45,434 bases of DNA from an uncultured Lachnospiraceae bacterium. GTDB lineage: Bacteria; Bacillota_A; Clostridia; Lachnospirales; Lachnospiraceae. The position numbers and the translations under genes were made by a program. The DNA lies in assembly GCA_947175285.1 (NCBI GenBank), contig CAMWMM010000002.1, positions 1 to 45,434 on the forward strand, in the 5' to 3' direction. Positions within the stretch are counted from its first letter, which is position 1. Each line of letters starts with the position of its first letter. Below are positions 1 through 8,377 of the stretch, piece by piece. Below the pieces are notes generated by a model. The model was not told the origin of the DNA and made no database searches. It was given only the letters and a program-made list of their open reading frames with translations.

Positions 1-1
1 G

Positions 2-397
2 ATATTCATTAACATCGGAACAAATGATATCGGCAGTCCGGAATACTGCTTGGAAGAACTGATGGAAAATTATGGAGAGATTATTCGGCAGATACAAGAG
101 AGACTTCCTGATGCAAAGATTTACATGCTGGCTTACTATCCGGTTAATGAGACAGATAAAATGCCGGATGAGAATATGAGAAAAATTATGTTCAGCACCA
201 GAACAAACGAGAATATCTCCATTGCAAACAAAGCGGTGGAAAAACTTGCTGAACAGTTAGGATGCTGTTTTATCAACGTTAACAAAGGTTTGTCAGACGA
301 AATGAATAAATTAAAGACGGAGTACACTATAGAGGGCATTCATATGTATGCAAACGGGTATAGAGTAGTGCTGCAGAACTTAAAGGAGTTTTTATAA
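2..397 (+). CDS. SGNH/GDSL-type hydrolase, C-terminal part (partial)
   Basis: The frame is open from base 2, so the gene starts left of the window. About 131 residues are present. The fragment opens with IFINIGTNDIG, which carries the G-x-N-D block III motif of SGNH esterases, and ends with EGIHMYANGY, the usual position of the block V Asp-x-x-His pair. The residue three before the His is Glu instead of the usual Asp. Such enzymes remove acyl groups from carbohydrates or lipids, and a role in polysaccharide deacylation would suit the GH43 gene that follows. The nucleophile Ser block is outside the window. The family call is good; the substrate is unknown. Confidence 0.75.
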   Translation: MFINIGTNDIGSPEYCLEELMENYGEIIRQIQERLPDAKIYMLAYYPVNETDKMPDENMRKIMFSTRTNENISIANKAVEKLAEQLGCCFINVNKGLSDEMNKLKTEYTIEGIHMYANGYRVVLQNLKEFL

Positions 398-545
398 ACC
401 CGTAGGAAAGTTATTATATAATCAATGTAACGAAACACTCGGAGTTAGATAAGTTGGAGGCAGTGTAAAAAATTAGAGATTTTTCACGCGCCAAATTTGT
501 GCTTGCACCCAAATTCGCGGGTTTGAGCAAGAATGGGGGATTAAT

Positions 546-2354
546 ATGAAACATAAATACAGATGCAACCCAATAAATATAGAATATAAATATCAGTTTT
601 TTAAGGTTCAGCCCGAACAGGATGATTTGTGTGAAATACACCGGGAGGCAGCTGACCCATCGCTGATCTGCTTTAAAGAAAAGTATTATATGTTTCCGTC
701 CATGTCTGCTGGATTTTATATCAGTGATGATCTTGCCGACTGGGAATTTCATAAATTTAACAATGAGATGCCGATATATGACTATGCGCCAGATGTACGG
801 GTGATTGGCGGATATATATATTTTTGTGCTTCAAAGCCAGATGAAAACTGTTCCTTTTACAGAACATCAGATCCTATAAATGGAATATTTGAAGAAATAC
901 CCGGTACGTTTCCGTTCTGGGATCCAAATCTGTTCTGGGATGATGATGGAAGACTTTATTTTTATTTGGGATGTTCCAATATAGAACCTATATATGGAGT
1001 CGAGCTTGATGCGGTCACTTTTAAACCAATTAGTGAGAAGAAAGTAATCATGAAAGCAGATACAGATAATATCGGGTTTGAAAGGGTTGGAGAGGACCAC
1101 GTTCCTGAAAAAACGGAGGAAGAAATTGAAGCAATGATTGAAGCAATGATTGCAAATGCACCGAAGGAACAAATAGTTGATGATGACTTAAAAAAACAGC
1201 TTCGCGGATGGTTTGGGAATTATCCCTACGTAGAAGGTGCCTGGATGACAAAGCATGATGGAAAATACTATTTTCAGTTTGCAACTCCGGGAACGGAATA
1301 TAATACATATGCAGATGGGGTGGGTATAGGAACATCCCCGCTGGGACCGTTTGAGCTTGCGAAAAACAATCCGTATTCATATAAACCGGGTGGATTTGTC
1401 TGCGGAGCCGGACACGGATCCACAGTTAAAGACAAGAATGGGAACTGGTGGCATACATCTACTATAAGAATATCTAACAACCATAATTTTGAGAGACGGG
1501 TAGGTTTATGGAAGGCAGGTTTTGACAGCGATGGCGAGTTGTTCTGTGACCAGCGGTATGGCGACTGGCCTTACGCGGTGGATGCAAAGCCTTGGGATAA
1601 GCCGGATTTTATGTTATTATCCTACGGAAAAAAGGTGACTGCTTCATCCGGTGAGAATACTCCGGCTGTTACAGACGAAAATATTAAAACTTTTTGGCAG
1701 GCGGAAACCAACAGCCTTGATGAAGAGCTTTGCATAGACCTTGGGAAAGAGAGCGATATCAGGGCAATACAGGTTAACTTTTCAGACCATTGGAAACAAC
1801 ATCCTGAAGACGGGATGGAGTTCAGTTTTAATGGACAAAGCTATCGTTCCATAAGCGGTAAGCATCATACAACGTCATTTGTGCTTGAAGCCGCAGGAGA
1901 AAACGGTGAGTTTGAAATTATCTGGGATACAAGAAAGGACAACAGCGATTTGTCTCATAATTTCCATGTGTGGGAAGATGGTAACAGATACCGTTATATA
2001 CGTATATCTAAAATGAGTCTGCCATATCAGCAAAATCCATGTATCAGCGGAATCAGGGTGTTTGGACATGGCGATGGTAAACTTCCGCAGCAATCAAAAA
2101 ATGTTAAAGCTAAACTGCTGGCGGATGCGCCAATGGAGGCAGTTGACATGGAAGTAAGCTTTGAATGCGATGATTGTACAGGCGCCAATATTTTGTGGGG
2201 ATATTCGGAAAATAAACTTTATCACAGCTATATGGTATTTGGCAAAACAACACAGGTTATTCGTGCTTTGGTTAAAAATCAATGCATATTTGTCCGTGTG
2301 GATACTTTTAATGAAAATGGAATTACAGAGGGAAAAACAATAAAAGTAAGATAG
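546..2354 (+). CDS. Glycoside hydrolase family 43-type enzyme with discoidin-like C-terminal part
   Basis: The protein has 602 residues and no signal peptide, so it is probably cytoplasmic. The N-terminal 330 residues look like a GH43 five-bladed propeller: AADPSL holds the candidate base Asp37, FWDPNLFWDDDGRLYFY holds the pKa-tuning Asp126, and YVEGAWM holds the candidate acid Glu230. GH43 members are mostly beta-xylosidases and alpha-L-arabinofuranosidases. Residues from about 355 (KKVTASS, then DLGKESDIRAIQVNF) resemble an F5/8C discoidin module. The start follows an AATGGGGG ribosome site. A short AT-rich hairpin (463-487) sits in the 148-bp gap upstream. The fold call is firm; the substrate is open. 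Confidence 0.85.
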   Translation: MKHKYRCNPINIEYKYQFFKVQPEQDDLCEIHREAADPSLICFKEKYYMFPSMSAGFYISDDLADWEFHKFNNEMPIYDYAPDVRVIGGYIYFCASKPDENCSFYRTSDPINGIFEEIPGTFPFWDPNLFWDDDGRLYFYLGCSNIEPIYGVELDAVTFKPISEKKVIMKADTDNIGFERVGEDHVPEKTEEEIEAMIEAMIANAPKEQIVDDDLKKQLRGWFGNYPYVEGAWMTKHDGKYYFQFATPGTEYNTYADGVGIGTSPLGPFELAKNNPYSYKPGGFVCGAGHGSTVKDKNGNWWHTSTIRISNNHNFERRVGLWKAGFDSDGELFCDQRYGDWPYAVDAKPWDKPDFMLLSYGKKVTASSGENTPAVTDENIKTFWQAETNSLDEELCIDLGKESDIRAIQVNFSDHWKQHPEDGMEFSFNGQSYRSISGKHHTTSFVLEAAGENGEFEIIWDTRKDNSDLSHNFHVWEDGNRYRYIRISKMSLPYQQNPCISGIRVFGHGDGKLPQQSKNVKAKLLADAPMEAVDMEVSFECDDCTGANILWGYSENKLYHSYMVFGKTTQVIRALVKNQCIFVRVDTFNENGITEGKTIKVR

Positions 2355-2459
2355 AATCCCTGTTGGACTTTCCACTTTTAAAAATGACGCCATAGTGAGA
2401 AGAGAAAACACCGGAACGATGCACAGCCACAGAAAGGCATTCTATGAATAAGGCATAAA

Positions 2460-2615
2460 TCAATAGTGGTATTTTCCTCGTTTCACGACCAAGAATACCG
2501 TACCAAGTACAAGGGACATAAATTCAGCAACTACCACCGAGACCCAAACACCATTCAACCCCCAGATCACAGGAAGGGCAAGGATTGCGACGGTTTGAAA
2601 AACCAAAAAACAACA
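2460..2615 (-). pseudogene. C-terminal stub of a MATE-family efflux transporter
   Basis: The last 51 codons before this minus-strand stop encode two hydrophobic stretches joined by VIWGLNGVWVS, and end VKRGKYHY. This is the typical C-terminus of MATE multidrug/sodium antiporters (usual length about 450 residues). Upstream in the same frame the residues no longer look like a MATE protein, and no other MATE part lies in the window, so this is a decayed or truncated remnant. The rest of the 440-bp gap between the GH43 and ferredoxin genes shows nothing I can name. Confidence 0.6.
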
Positions 2616-2809
2616 ATATTGAGAACAAGGAGGCATTGATATATGAAAGGATACATTCCCCTGATGGCAAAACTGTTTAAAATTACTTTGTATAAAAATG
2701 ATGAGTGAGCAATCATTAAAAGTTTTTAAGGCTTCGAAAGGCTTATTAATAATTGCCTGATATATTGGAAGCGCCAAAGAGGTTGTAATTTGTTATGGAG
2801 GTAATACTT

Positions 2810-3013
2810 GTGAAATCAAAGAAGTATGCTGTCGTAGATGAAAAACAGTGTGTAGCATGCGGTGAATGTACTTTCTCCTGCAGGAAAGGCGCTGTTTCAA
2901 TTAAAAATGGATGTTTTGCATTTGTTGACAGGGATAATTGTGTTGGATGCGGATTGTGCAGTAAAAGCTGTCCTGTTGGATGTATTAAATTAGCTGAGAG
3001 TGGGGAAGTGTAA
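2810..3013 (+). CDS. Small 2[4Fe-4S] ferredoxin
   Basis: The product has 67 residues and two cysteine clusters, CVACGECTFSC and CVGCGLCSKSCPVG, each fitting one [4Fe-4S] centre, so it is a soluble electron carrier. I choose GTG 2810 over the in-frame ATG 2795 because the GGAGG at 2797-2801 sits just before the GTG and would lie inside the coding region of the longer form. The stop is 2 nt before the ATG of the interrupted membrane iron-sulfur gene, so the two were one operon. It probably passes electrons to or from that membrane partner. Confidence 0.85.
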   Translation: MKSKKYAVVDEKQCVACGECTFSCRKGAVSIKNGCFAFVDRDNCVGCGLCSKSCPVGCIKLAESGEV

Positions 3014-3039
3014 ACATGCGTAGAAAATGGTATGATTAT

Positions 3040-3047
3040 CTGTGGAT
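3040..3047. repeat. Target-site duplication, left copy (IS256-type)
   Basis: The 8-bp CTGTGGAT here is repeated at 4680-4687 directly beyond the element. Keeping one copy rejoins the interrupted gene in frame, which fits a simple transposition event. IS256-family elements usually duplicate 8-9 bp. Confidence 0.85.
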
Positions 3048-4679
3048 GGTAGTGTAAAATAGTTTGTGTCTTTGGAAAAAATTTCCTCTTTTTTGGTAAG
3101 AATAAAGATATGACGATTCTTATCAAAAAGGAGGATTTTTATGCCAGTAGCAAAGGAACAGATTCGACAGATTATTGCAAATAACAACTTAAGCAGTGTG
3201 GCTGATGTTTACGCCCTGCTCAAGGACAGCTTCAAGGATATTCTTCAGGAACTTATGGAAGCTGAACTTGACGCTTCCCTAGGTTATGAAAAAAATCATA
3301 AGGGTGAGCTAAAAACATCTAACAAGCGTAATGGCCATTCCCAAAAAACACTCAAAAGCCAGTACGGTGAATTTCAGATAGATGTTCCCAGAGACCGTGA
3401 CGGGGAATTCGAACCAAAGCTTATCCCCAAATATCAAAGGGATATTTCTGGAATCGAAGAAAAGGTGCTGTCCCTCTATGCAAGGGGAATGAGTACAAGG
3501 GATATCCATGACCAGATACAAGACCTTTATGGGATGGAACTGTCCGCAGAAATGGTCAGCAAGATTACGGACAGAATCCTGCCGGAGGTCAGGGAATGGC
3601 AGTCACGCCCGTTAAACCCGGTCTATCCTTTTGTATTTATGGACTGCATCCATTATAAAGTCAGGGAGGACGAACGTATCCTCAGCCGTGCCGCTTATAT
3701 CGTCCTTGGCGTTACTGCAGAAGGGTATAAGGATATCCTAAGCATCACTGTGGGAGCCAACGAGACCAGCAAATTCTGGCTGGGTATGCTCAATGACCTG
3801 AAAAACCGCGGTGTACAGGATGTGCTGTTCTTCTGTGTGGATGGGCTGAACGGATTTAAGGAGGCTATAGGGGCGGTCTATCCAAATGCCCAGATACAAA
3901 GATGCGTCATCCATATGCTGCGCAACTCTTTCAAATATGTAAATTACAGTGACCTGAAGAAATTCTCTTCTGATTTTAAAGCTGTATATAATGCCCCAAG
4001 TGAAACAGCCGCCCTTGCAGAACTGGAGGCTGTCAGGGAAACATGGGGTAAAAAATACCCGTATGCACTCAGCAACTGGGATAATAACTGGGAAGATGTC
4101 AGTTCCTTTTTCCAGTTTTCAGATGATATCCGGCGTATTATGTATACGACCAACATCATAGAGGGGTTAAACCGCCAGTATAGGAAGGTTACAAAGACCA
4201 AAAGCGTATTTCCAAGTGACAGCGCTTTAGAAAAGATGCTTTATCTGGCCAGCGGGAATGTGATCAAAAAATGGACGCAGCGTTACAGAAACTGGGACAA
4301 GGTATTGAACCAGCTGATTGTTCTTTATGGAGAACGGCTGACCCAGTATCTGTAAACAGAAAAGCAGGAACGATCCGCCTAACTGCAAAGGTTGTTCCTG
4401 CCTTATTCCATCGACATCAACAGTATTGCCAGAAAACCCCAGCCTTATTCCGGAGACCGGGTGTGGGCAGAGCCCACAAAAACGGGATTACAGTTGATGT
4501 CTTATTTGGTATACAAAAAAATCAAAAAAGATGTATAATACCCAAATAAATGGCAATACTATTATTAGAAAAGAAAATCGACAACATAAAAGAACTGATT
4601 TCCGACAACAAATTTTTACATATCTGATTCATATCAAGAAAGATTTTTTATCTATAGACACAAGATTTTTTACATCCTC
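3048..4679 (+). mobile_element. IS256-family insertion sequence, about 1632 bp
   Basis: The element carries one transposase gene (3141-4355). Its subterminal inverted repeats are GTGTAAAATAGTTTGTGTC at the left (3052-3070) and GACACAAGATTTTTTACA at the right (4657-4674); the shared core is TGTAAAA plus TTGTGTC. The outer edges are set by the CTGTGGAT duplication. A 324-bp AT-rich tail after the transposase stop has no gene I can recognise. The ends diverge in the outer six bases. The clean duplication and intact transposase suggest fairly recent insertion. Confidence 0.85.
3141..4355 (+). CDS. IS256-family (mutator type) DDE transposase
   Basis: This 404-residue protein matches the usual length of IS256-type transposases. 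The catalytic triad reads as Asp168 in FMDCIHYK, Asp234 in FFCVDGLNGF and Glu341 in NIIEGLNRQYRKVTK. The C-rich QRCVIHMLRN segment after the second Asp is typical of the family. ATG 3141 follows AAGGAGG by a normal distance. The frame is intact, so the enzyme may be active. It lies in the same direction as the gene it interrupts. Confidence 0.95.
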   Translation: MPVAKEQIRQIIANNNLSSVADVYALLKDSFKDILQELMEAELDASLGYEKNHKGELKTSNKRNGHSQKTLKSQYGEFQIDVPRDRDGEFEPKLIPKYQRDISGIEEKVLSLYARGMSTRDIHDQIQDLYGMELSAEMVSKITDRILPEVREWQSRPLNPVYPFVFMDCIHYKVREDERILSRAAYIVLGVTAEGYKDILSITVGANETSKFWLGMLNDLKNRGVQDVLFFCVDGLNGFKEAIGAVYPNAQIQRCVIHMLRNSFKYVNYSDLKKFSSDFKAVYNAPSETAALAELEAVRETWGKKYPYALSNWDNNWEDVSSFFQFSDDIRRIMYTTNIIEGLNRQYRKVTKTKSVFPSDSALEKMLYLASGNVIKKWTQRYRNWDKVLNQLIVLYGERLTQYL

Positions 4680-4687
4680 CTGTGGAT
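4680..4687. repeat. Target-site duplication, right copy (IS256-type)
   Basis: Second CTGTGGAT, identical to 3040-3047. The interrupted reading frame continues directly through it into TTGGCCAATACTG. Confidence 0.85.
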
Positions 4688-5238
4688 TTGGCCAATACTG
4701 TATTTTGCCTTGGGTTTTTTTAATATCCTGTTTGCATGGCTTGGCATGATTGATTTTTTAGTGCCGCTGATCTTTGCCGTTGCTGCCGGAAACAAAAGTT
4801 TTTGCAATCGTTATTGCGGAAGAGGACAGCTTTTCCGTAAGATTGGGAGTGCATGGAAATGTTCAAGAAATAAACCGACGCCTAAATGGCTGTCATCAAA
4901 GTGGTTCCGATATGGTTTTTTGATTTTTTTCCTTACTATGTTCGGGAATATGGTGTTTCAAACATATCTTGTGGGCGCCGGTGCATCATCATTAAAAGAA
5001 GCAGTCAAATTGTTCTGGACATTCAGAGTGCCTTGGGGCTGGGCGTATTCCGAGGGACTGGTTACTGACTGGATTGCACAGTTCAGTTTTGGTTTTTATA
5101 GTCTGATGCTGACATCCACCCTGATCGGTCTGATTGTGATGGTCTTATATAAGCCGAGGAGCTGGTGTACATTCTGTCCAATGGGAACTATGACTCAGGG
5201 AATCTGTAAGCTGAAATATCATGGAAAGGAAATATGAG

Positions 5239-5700
5239 ATGGGAAGACTGAAAGAACTGCGGAAATATGTGGACGGTGAACTTAACAAAATGGAAGATGA
5301 GGATGAGAGGAATTCCGCAATCGTACACCTTTACGGAGTTTCTCTTGCTGCTACGATGATAGCCAAAAAAAGAGGTCTTGATCCGGAAATCGCCTCAATG
5401 GCGGCGATGCTGCATGATTTTCATGCCTATAAGACTGGTTCTTACGACGATCATGCACATAAAGGTGCAGACCTTGCGAGGGAGATATTGGGAAAGCTTA
5501 AATTGACGGATGATGTAGAGACGGAGCTGATCTGCTCAGCTATATATCATCACAGTGACAAGCTGGTTACGGACGATCCAATGGACGAGGTTCTGAAGGA
5601 TGCGGATGTCATCCTTCATTGCATGAATGATCTGTCAAAGGCGATAAAGGAGGAGGAACAGGCGCGATTCGAGAATCTGTGCGCTGAGTTTGGTATATAA
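5239..5700 (+). CDS. HD-domain protein, putative metal-dependent phosphohydrolase
   Basis: The product has 153 residues from ATG 5239. An in-frame ATG at 5221 is possible, but AAGGA (5226-5230) sits well for the later start. AAMLHDFHAYK carries the His-Asp doublet, an earlier His lies in SAIVHLYG, and IYHHSD plus LKDADVILH supply later metal ligands, as in small HD hydrolases acting on nucleotides or phosphoesters. It overlaps or immediately follows the membrane iron-sulfur gene, so it belongs to the operon split by the insertion sequence and may suffer polar effects. The substrate is not readable. Confidence 0.8.
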   Translation: MGRLKELRKYVDGELNKMEDEDERNSAIVHLYGVSLAATMIAKKRGLDPEIASMAAMLHDFHAYKTGSYDDHAHKGADLAREILGKLKLTDDVETELICSAIYHHSDKLVTDDPMDEVLKDADVILHCMNDLSKAIKEEEQARFENLCAEFGI

Positions 5701-5749
5701 TGTGATATAGATACGTTTTCTGCTCTTTAGCTGAGAAGAATGTAATGTT

Positions 5750-6841
5750 GTGTACGCAATCTTAAATGAATTTAGCGATAAGCTTGGTTTAAGCGGCAGA
5801 TTTTCGTTTGATGAGGCTGCGGGTGAAAGCTTTAAAGATTGCCTGAAGGAAATAGATGAGCGTTTCAATCAGAAGAAATTATATTCTCTTGATGCAAAGA
5901 TGTCGAAATTCCTCGGAAATGTATTTCAATGGCTGGGGTACAGTTCGGAATATGCAGATTGGTGTGATGAAAATGACAGAGGGGTAGAAGACCGTCTTGC
6001 CGTTGTGCTTTCCATATTGAAGAAGACTTTCCCAAAAAGTAATAGAGAATATTCTGCAGAGGAGCTTACGTTTTATGGAATGATCCTTCATTGTGCAAGC
6101 GCAATGACGTGCAATTCGTCTTGGCTGGCTGAAACGCTCAGGACATTGGCTTATGGAGAATCTGGGACATTTTATTATGATGAATTTCCGCCGATGTTTC
6201 ATCCGGAGGATGTGCAGGTCAAGGCTGGCAGACCAGGGAATGTTAAGACAGAAAGACAGGTAAAGGAATATGCAGAACCTGCCGGAACAAATGAATGCAG
6301 GCATGATGAGTCTGTGCTCTTTGAGGAAGTGGATAAATTACGCCGTAAAGTTCACAAGCTTGAATCGGATAATAGTAGTCTGCGTGCCAGTCTAACTGAG
6401 AAAAGAAGGCTTGAAGAGGAATTAAAAGATATCAGAAAACAGCTGGAGGCATCGAACCATGAGCTGGCAGTGCTTAGAAATTATGTGTATAATTTGACAG
6501 AAAGCGATAATCCCATAACAGATAAGACGATTGAAAGTATGAAGGAGTCGATTGCCGGTTACCGGATCGTTATAGTGGGCGGACATTCCAATTGGTTATC
6601 GAAGATGAAGAAAGAATTCCCGAACTGGATATTTATCAATCCAAAGGCCAGTGGATCGACAGATGTTTCGATTGTTGACAAAGCGGATTATGTCTATTTC
6701 TTTACTGATACTATTAGCCACTCGAAATATTATCAATTCATGAATGTAATACGTGAGAGAAAAATAAACTTCGGCTATATTCATGGAGTAAATATAGAAA
6801 AGAATATCCGGGATATTTATGTGGACTTTGAAGAAGATTAG
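5750..6841 (+). CDS. DUF2325-domain protein with central coiled coil
   Basis: The protein has 363 residues. The N-terminal 160 residues are acidic and helical with no clear motif. Residues about 190-255 are heptad-like and charged (VDKLRRKVHKLES, EEELKDIRKQLE), predicting a coiled coil. The C-terminus from about 270 (YRIVIVGGHSNWLSKMK, then VDKADYVYFFTD) is the DUF2325 domain, a Rossmann-like fold of unknown chemistry that I know from other Firmicutes. The start is uncertain: GTG 5750 is the first plausible one after an in-frame stop, with only a weak ribosome site. Last gene before a hairpin. Confidence 0.7.
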   Translation: MYAILNEFSDKLGLSGRFSFDEAAGESFKDCLKEIDERFNQKKLYSLDAKMSKFLGNVFQWLGYSSEYADWCDENDRGVEDRLAVVLSILKKTFPKSNREYSAEELTFYGMILHCASAMTCNSSWLAETLRTLAYGESGTFYYDEFPPMFHPEDVQVKAGRPGNVKTERQVKEYAEPAGTNECRHDESVLFEEVDKLRRKVHKLESDNSSLRASLTEKRRLEEELKDIRKQLEASNHELAVLRNYVYNLTESDNPITDKTIESMKESIAGYRIVIVGGHSNWLSKMKKEFPNWIFINPKASGSTDVSIVDKADYVYFFTDTISHSKYYQFMNVIRERKINFGYIHGVNIEKNIRDIYVDFEED

Positions 6842-6879
6842 TCTTGCATAAATGGAATAAAGATGGATTATCATACAAA

Positions 6880-6924
6880 AAGGTGTATCGTGACGAAGTG
6901 AAAACTTCTGATATGATACACCTT
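6880..6924 (+). terminator. Long hairpin after the DUF2325 gene, probable terminator
   Basis: The arms AAGGTGTATC (6880-6889) and GATACACCTT (6915-6924) pair perfectly over 10 bp. The interior holds a second stem GAAGT-GAAA-ACTTC with a GNRA tetraloop. The T tract after it is weak (ATTTGTGTT), so termination efficiency is uncertain. Confidence 0.5.
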
Positions 6925-7322
6925 ATTTGTGTTGGATTAGAGAGCGTTGGTCAATTCTGTCCCTTGTTCGTATAGACAAAAAGTGATAAAATATTACAAA
7001 GTATTCATACATGAAATGACAATAGTAGTAACAATAGGACCCAAGAATGGATTTTGTTAAAAGCCAAACACGGCAATAGGAAAAGAATGAAAGATAATCA
7101 GGAGTTATCTATCGAATTGTAAACATAAAGGCATCATAAAATGACATTTTCCTTTTGACTCAATTCACTTGCGATATCATACTATACTGTAGCAAAGTGT
7201 ACCAGTTGATCAGGAAGTATCCTTACTGGTTTGGGGTAAAATGAATTCATATTTTTACACGGAGGCATGCCATTTCAAAATCTACTAGAAAGTTTCAAAA
7301 TACTTTTGTCATATATTAGATA

Positions 7323-7591
7323 CACCAGTTTACAACATTTTAACGATTTGCTTTTTCAAGACATCTTGAATAAAGTAGCTTTAATTTGTTCTACTGATTT
7401 TTCTGCGTTTCGAGGTTTACTCCCAAAGTGGTAAATAATATTTTGTGCTCAAATTTTAGTTTTTTAGCAGGTCAAATATAGTATCCTATAACAAAATTTG
7501 CACCTTGTAAATTAGAAAAAGCTGTATTTTCAAGGATTCTGATAGCAGAATCGATGTCTGAACAAAAATATAAAAAAGTTGTAAAGTGGTG
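7323..7591. mobile_element. MITE-like non-coding element, 269 bp, with 9-bp target duplication
   Basis: The terminal inverted repeats are CACCAGTTTACAAC at the left (7323-7336) and GTTGTAAAGTGGTG at the right (7578-7591), matching at 13 of 14 positions. The 9-mer TATTAGATA flanks the element on both sides (7314-7322 and 7592-7600), as expected for a target-site duplication. No reading frame of note lies inside. A non-autonomous element moved by a transposase encoded elsewhere fits best. Confidence 0.75.
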
Positions 7592-7669
7592 TATTAGATA
7601 CTTAAAAATGAAATTTTGGTTCTGGCTTGTCTAGGCTAGGATAAGTACCTGATAATCATTTTCAGAATC

Positions 7670-7852
7670 TCATAGCTCATGGCGAAAAGGGTTGTCCCCG
7701 TCCAAGAGATGCGTCTTGCAGCTCTTGATTTCGGCAAAGTCTTTTAGATGAGGACACTCACGGTGAAGGATTACCTTATCAAGAGCCATATCATGATCAT
7801 TTTTGCAAGCATATGGGACATCAGACAAGGAAATGTGACAACTAAGGAAACT
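7670..7852 (-). pseudogene. Coding remnant, family not recognised
   Basis: A 60-codon stop-free minus-strand stretch reads with convincing amino-acid composition: PYACKNDHDMALDKVI, then HRECPHLKDFAEIKSC and LDGDNPFRHEL before a TGA. It has an in-frame stop on its upstream side and no ribosome-bound start, so I read it as debris of a longer gene. The Cys/His pattern could be metal-binding or transposase-derived, but I cannot name a family. Confidence 0.3.
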
Positions 7853-8038
7853 CTAGGCGATAGAGGTAAACGGCCTAAGTATCGGGACGGAGAGCGGTGA
7901 TAATAACACTCTTGCACTAGTAGGCAAGGGATAGATTTCTAAAACAATAAAAGATTGAAGGGATGCTACATTTTAGACATAAATACAAGGTATTGAGGGA
8001 GGTAGTCTGCCAATTTCTTGAATAATAGGCATTGTCAT

Positions 8039-8133
8039 ATACCTCATGATATGTTGTCATATTCATATCTGGCGATAAAACGTAGCATCCATATCCGCAT
8101 AGATACCTCATGATATGTTGTCATATTCATATC
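8039..8133. repeat. Pair of 31-bp direct repeats, 64 bp apart
   Basis: Identical 31-bp copies lie at 8039-8069 and 8103-8133; each begins ATACCTCATGATATG and ends CATATTCATATC, and contains a GATATG/CATATC inverted pair. They sit 245 bp upstream of the unknown membrane operon. Two copies are too few for a CRISPR array; a regulatory or replication iteron-like site is possible. Confidence 0.7.
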
Positions 8134-8377
8134 AGTAGGCGGTAATGAAGTACCGCTTTGGTTATTATACCTTAAGCGTTTTTTGCACCCAAAATTAAAA
8201 AGATGGCAGCTCAAGTTTATCTATTTTATCTCTTGAGTCATTTGTGCTGGTGAGAAAATTTATCAAGAACGAAAAAGAAATTACGGATACAGAAATCGTT
8301 TAGTGAAAGTGGGGTGATTTTCAAAAATTTCATTTTACCGCAAAATTGCTTTTGCGGCAGAAAGGAGAGTAGAATTA

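Larger units (their letters stand above)
3016..5237 (+). pseudogene. Membrane 4Fe-4S protein gene interrupted by IS256-type insertion
   Basis: The gene begins ATG 3016 (MRRKWYDYLW), is broken after codon 10, and resumes beyond the insertion at 4688. Removing 3048-4687 (element plus one copy of the 8-bp target duplication) restores a continuous 193-codon frame reading through YLWIWPILYFALGFFN. The restored protein has about four hydrophobic segments, an N-terminal cysteine motif FCNRYCGRGQ and a C-terminal WCTFCPMG, resembling the membrane iron-sulfur proteins of the NapH/YccM type. It follows the ferredoxin by 2 nt and overlaps or abuts the HD gene. The distal 175 codons stay open from a TTG at 4710, but without the first membrane residues and without an evident ribosome site. 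Confidence 0.85.
6925..8377. other. Gene-poor AT-rich interval
   Basis: About 1.45 kb without a convincing intact gene. It holds the MITE-like element (7323-7591), a minus-strand coding remnant (7670-7852) and a 31-bp direct repeat (8039-8133), listed separately. A possible promoter (TTGACT then CATACT 17 nt later, around 7157-7185) points right but has no clear gene behind it. A CTCAAG/CTTGAG inverted pair lies near 8211-8238. The rest shows nothing I can support. Confidence 0.6.

Noticed and set aside
414..752. Minus-strand frame opposite the GH43 gene start
   Set aside because: Antisense to a strong coding region and poor composition.
8039..8133. CRISPR array from the 31-bp direct repeat
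   Set aside because: Only two copies, no third unit on either side, and no cas genes in the window.
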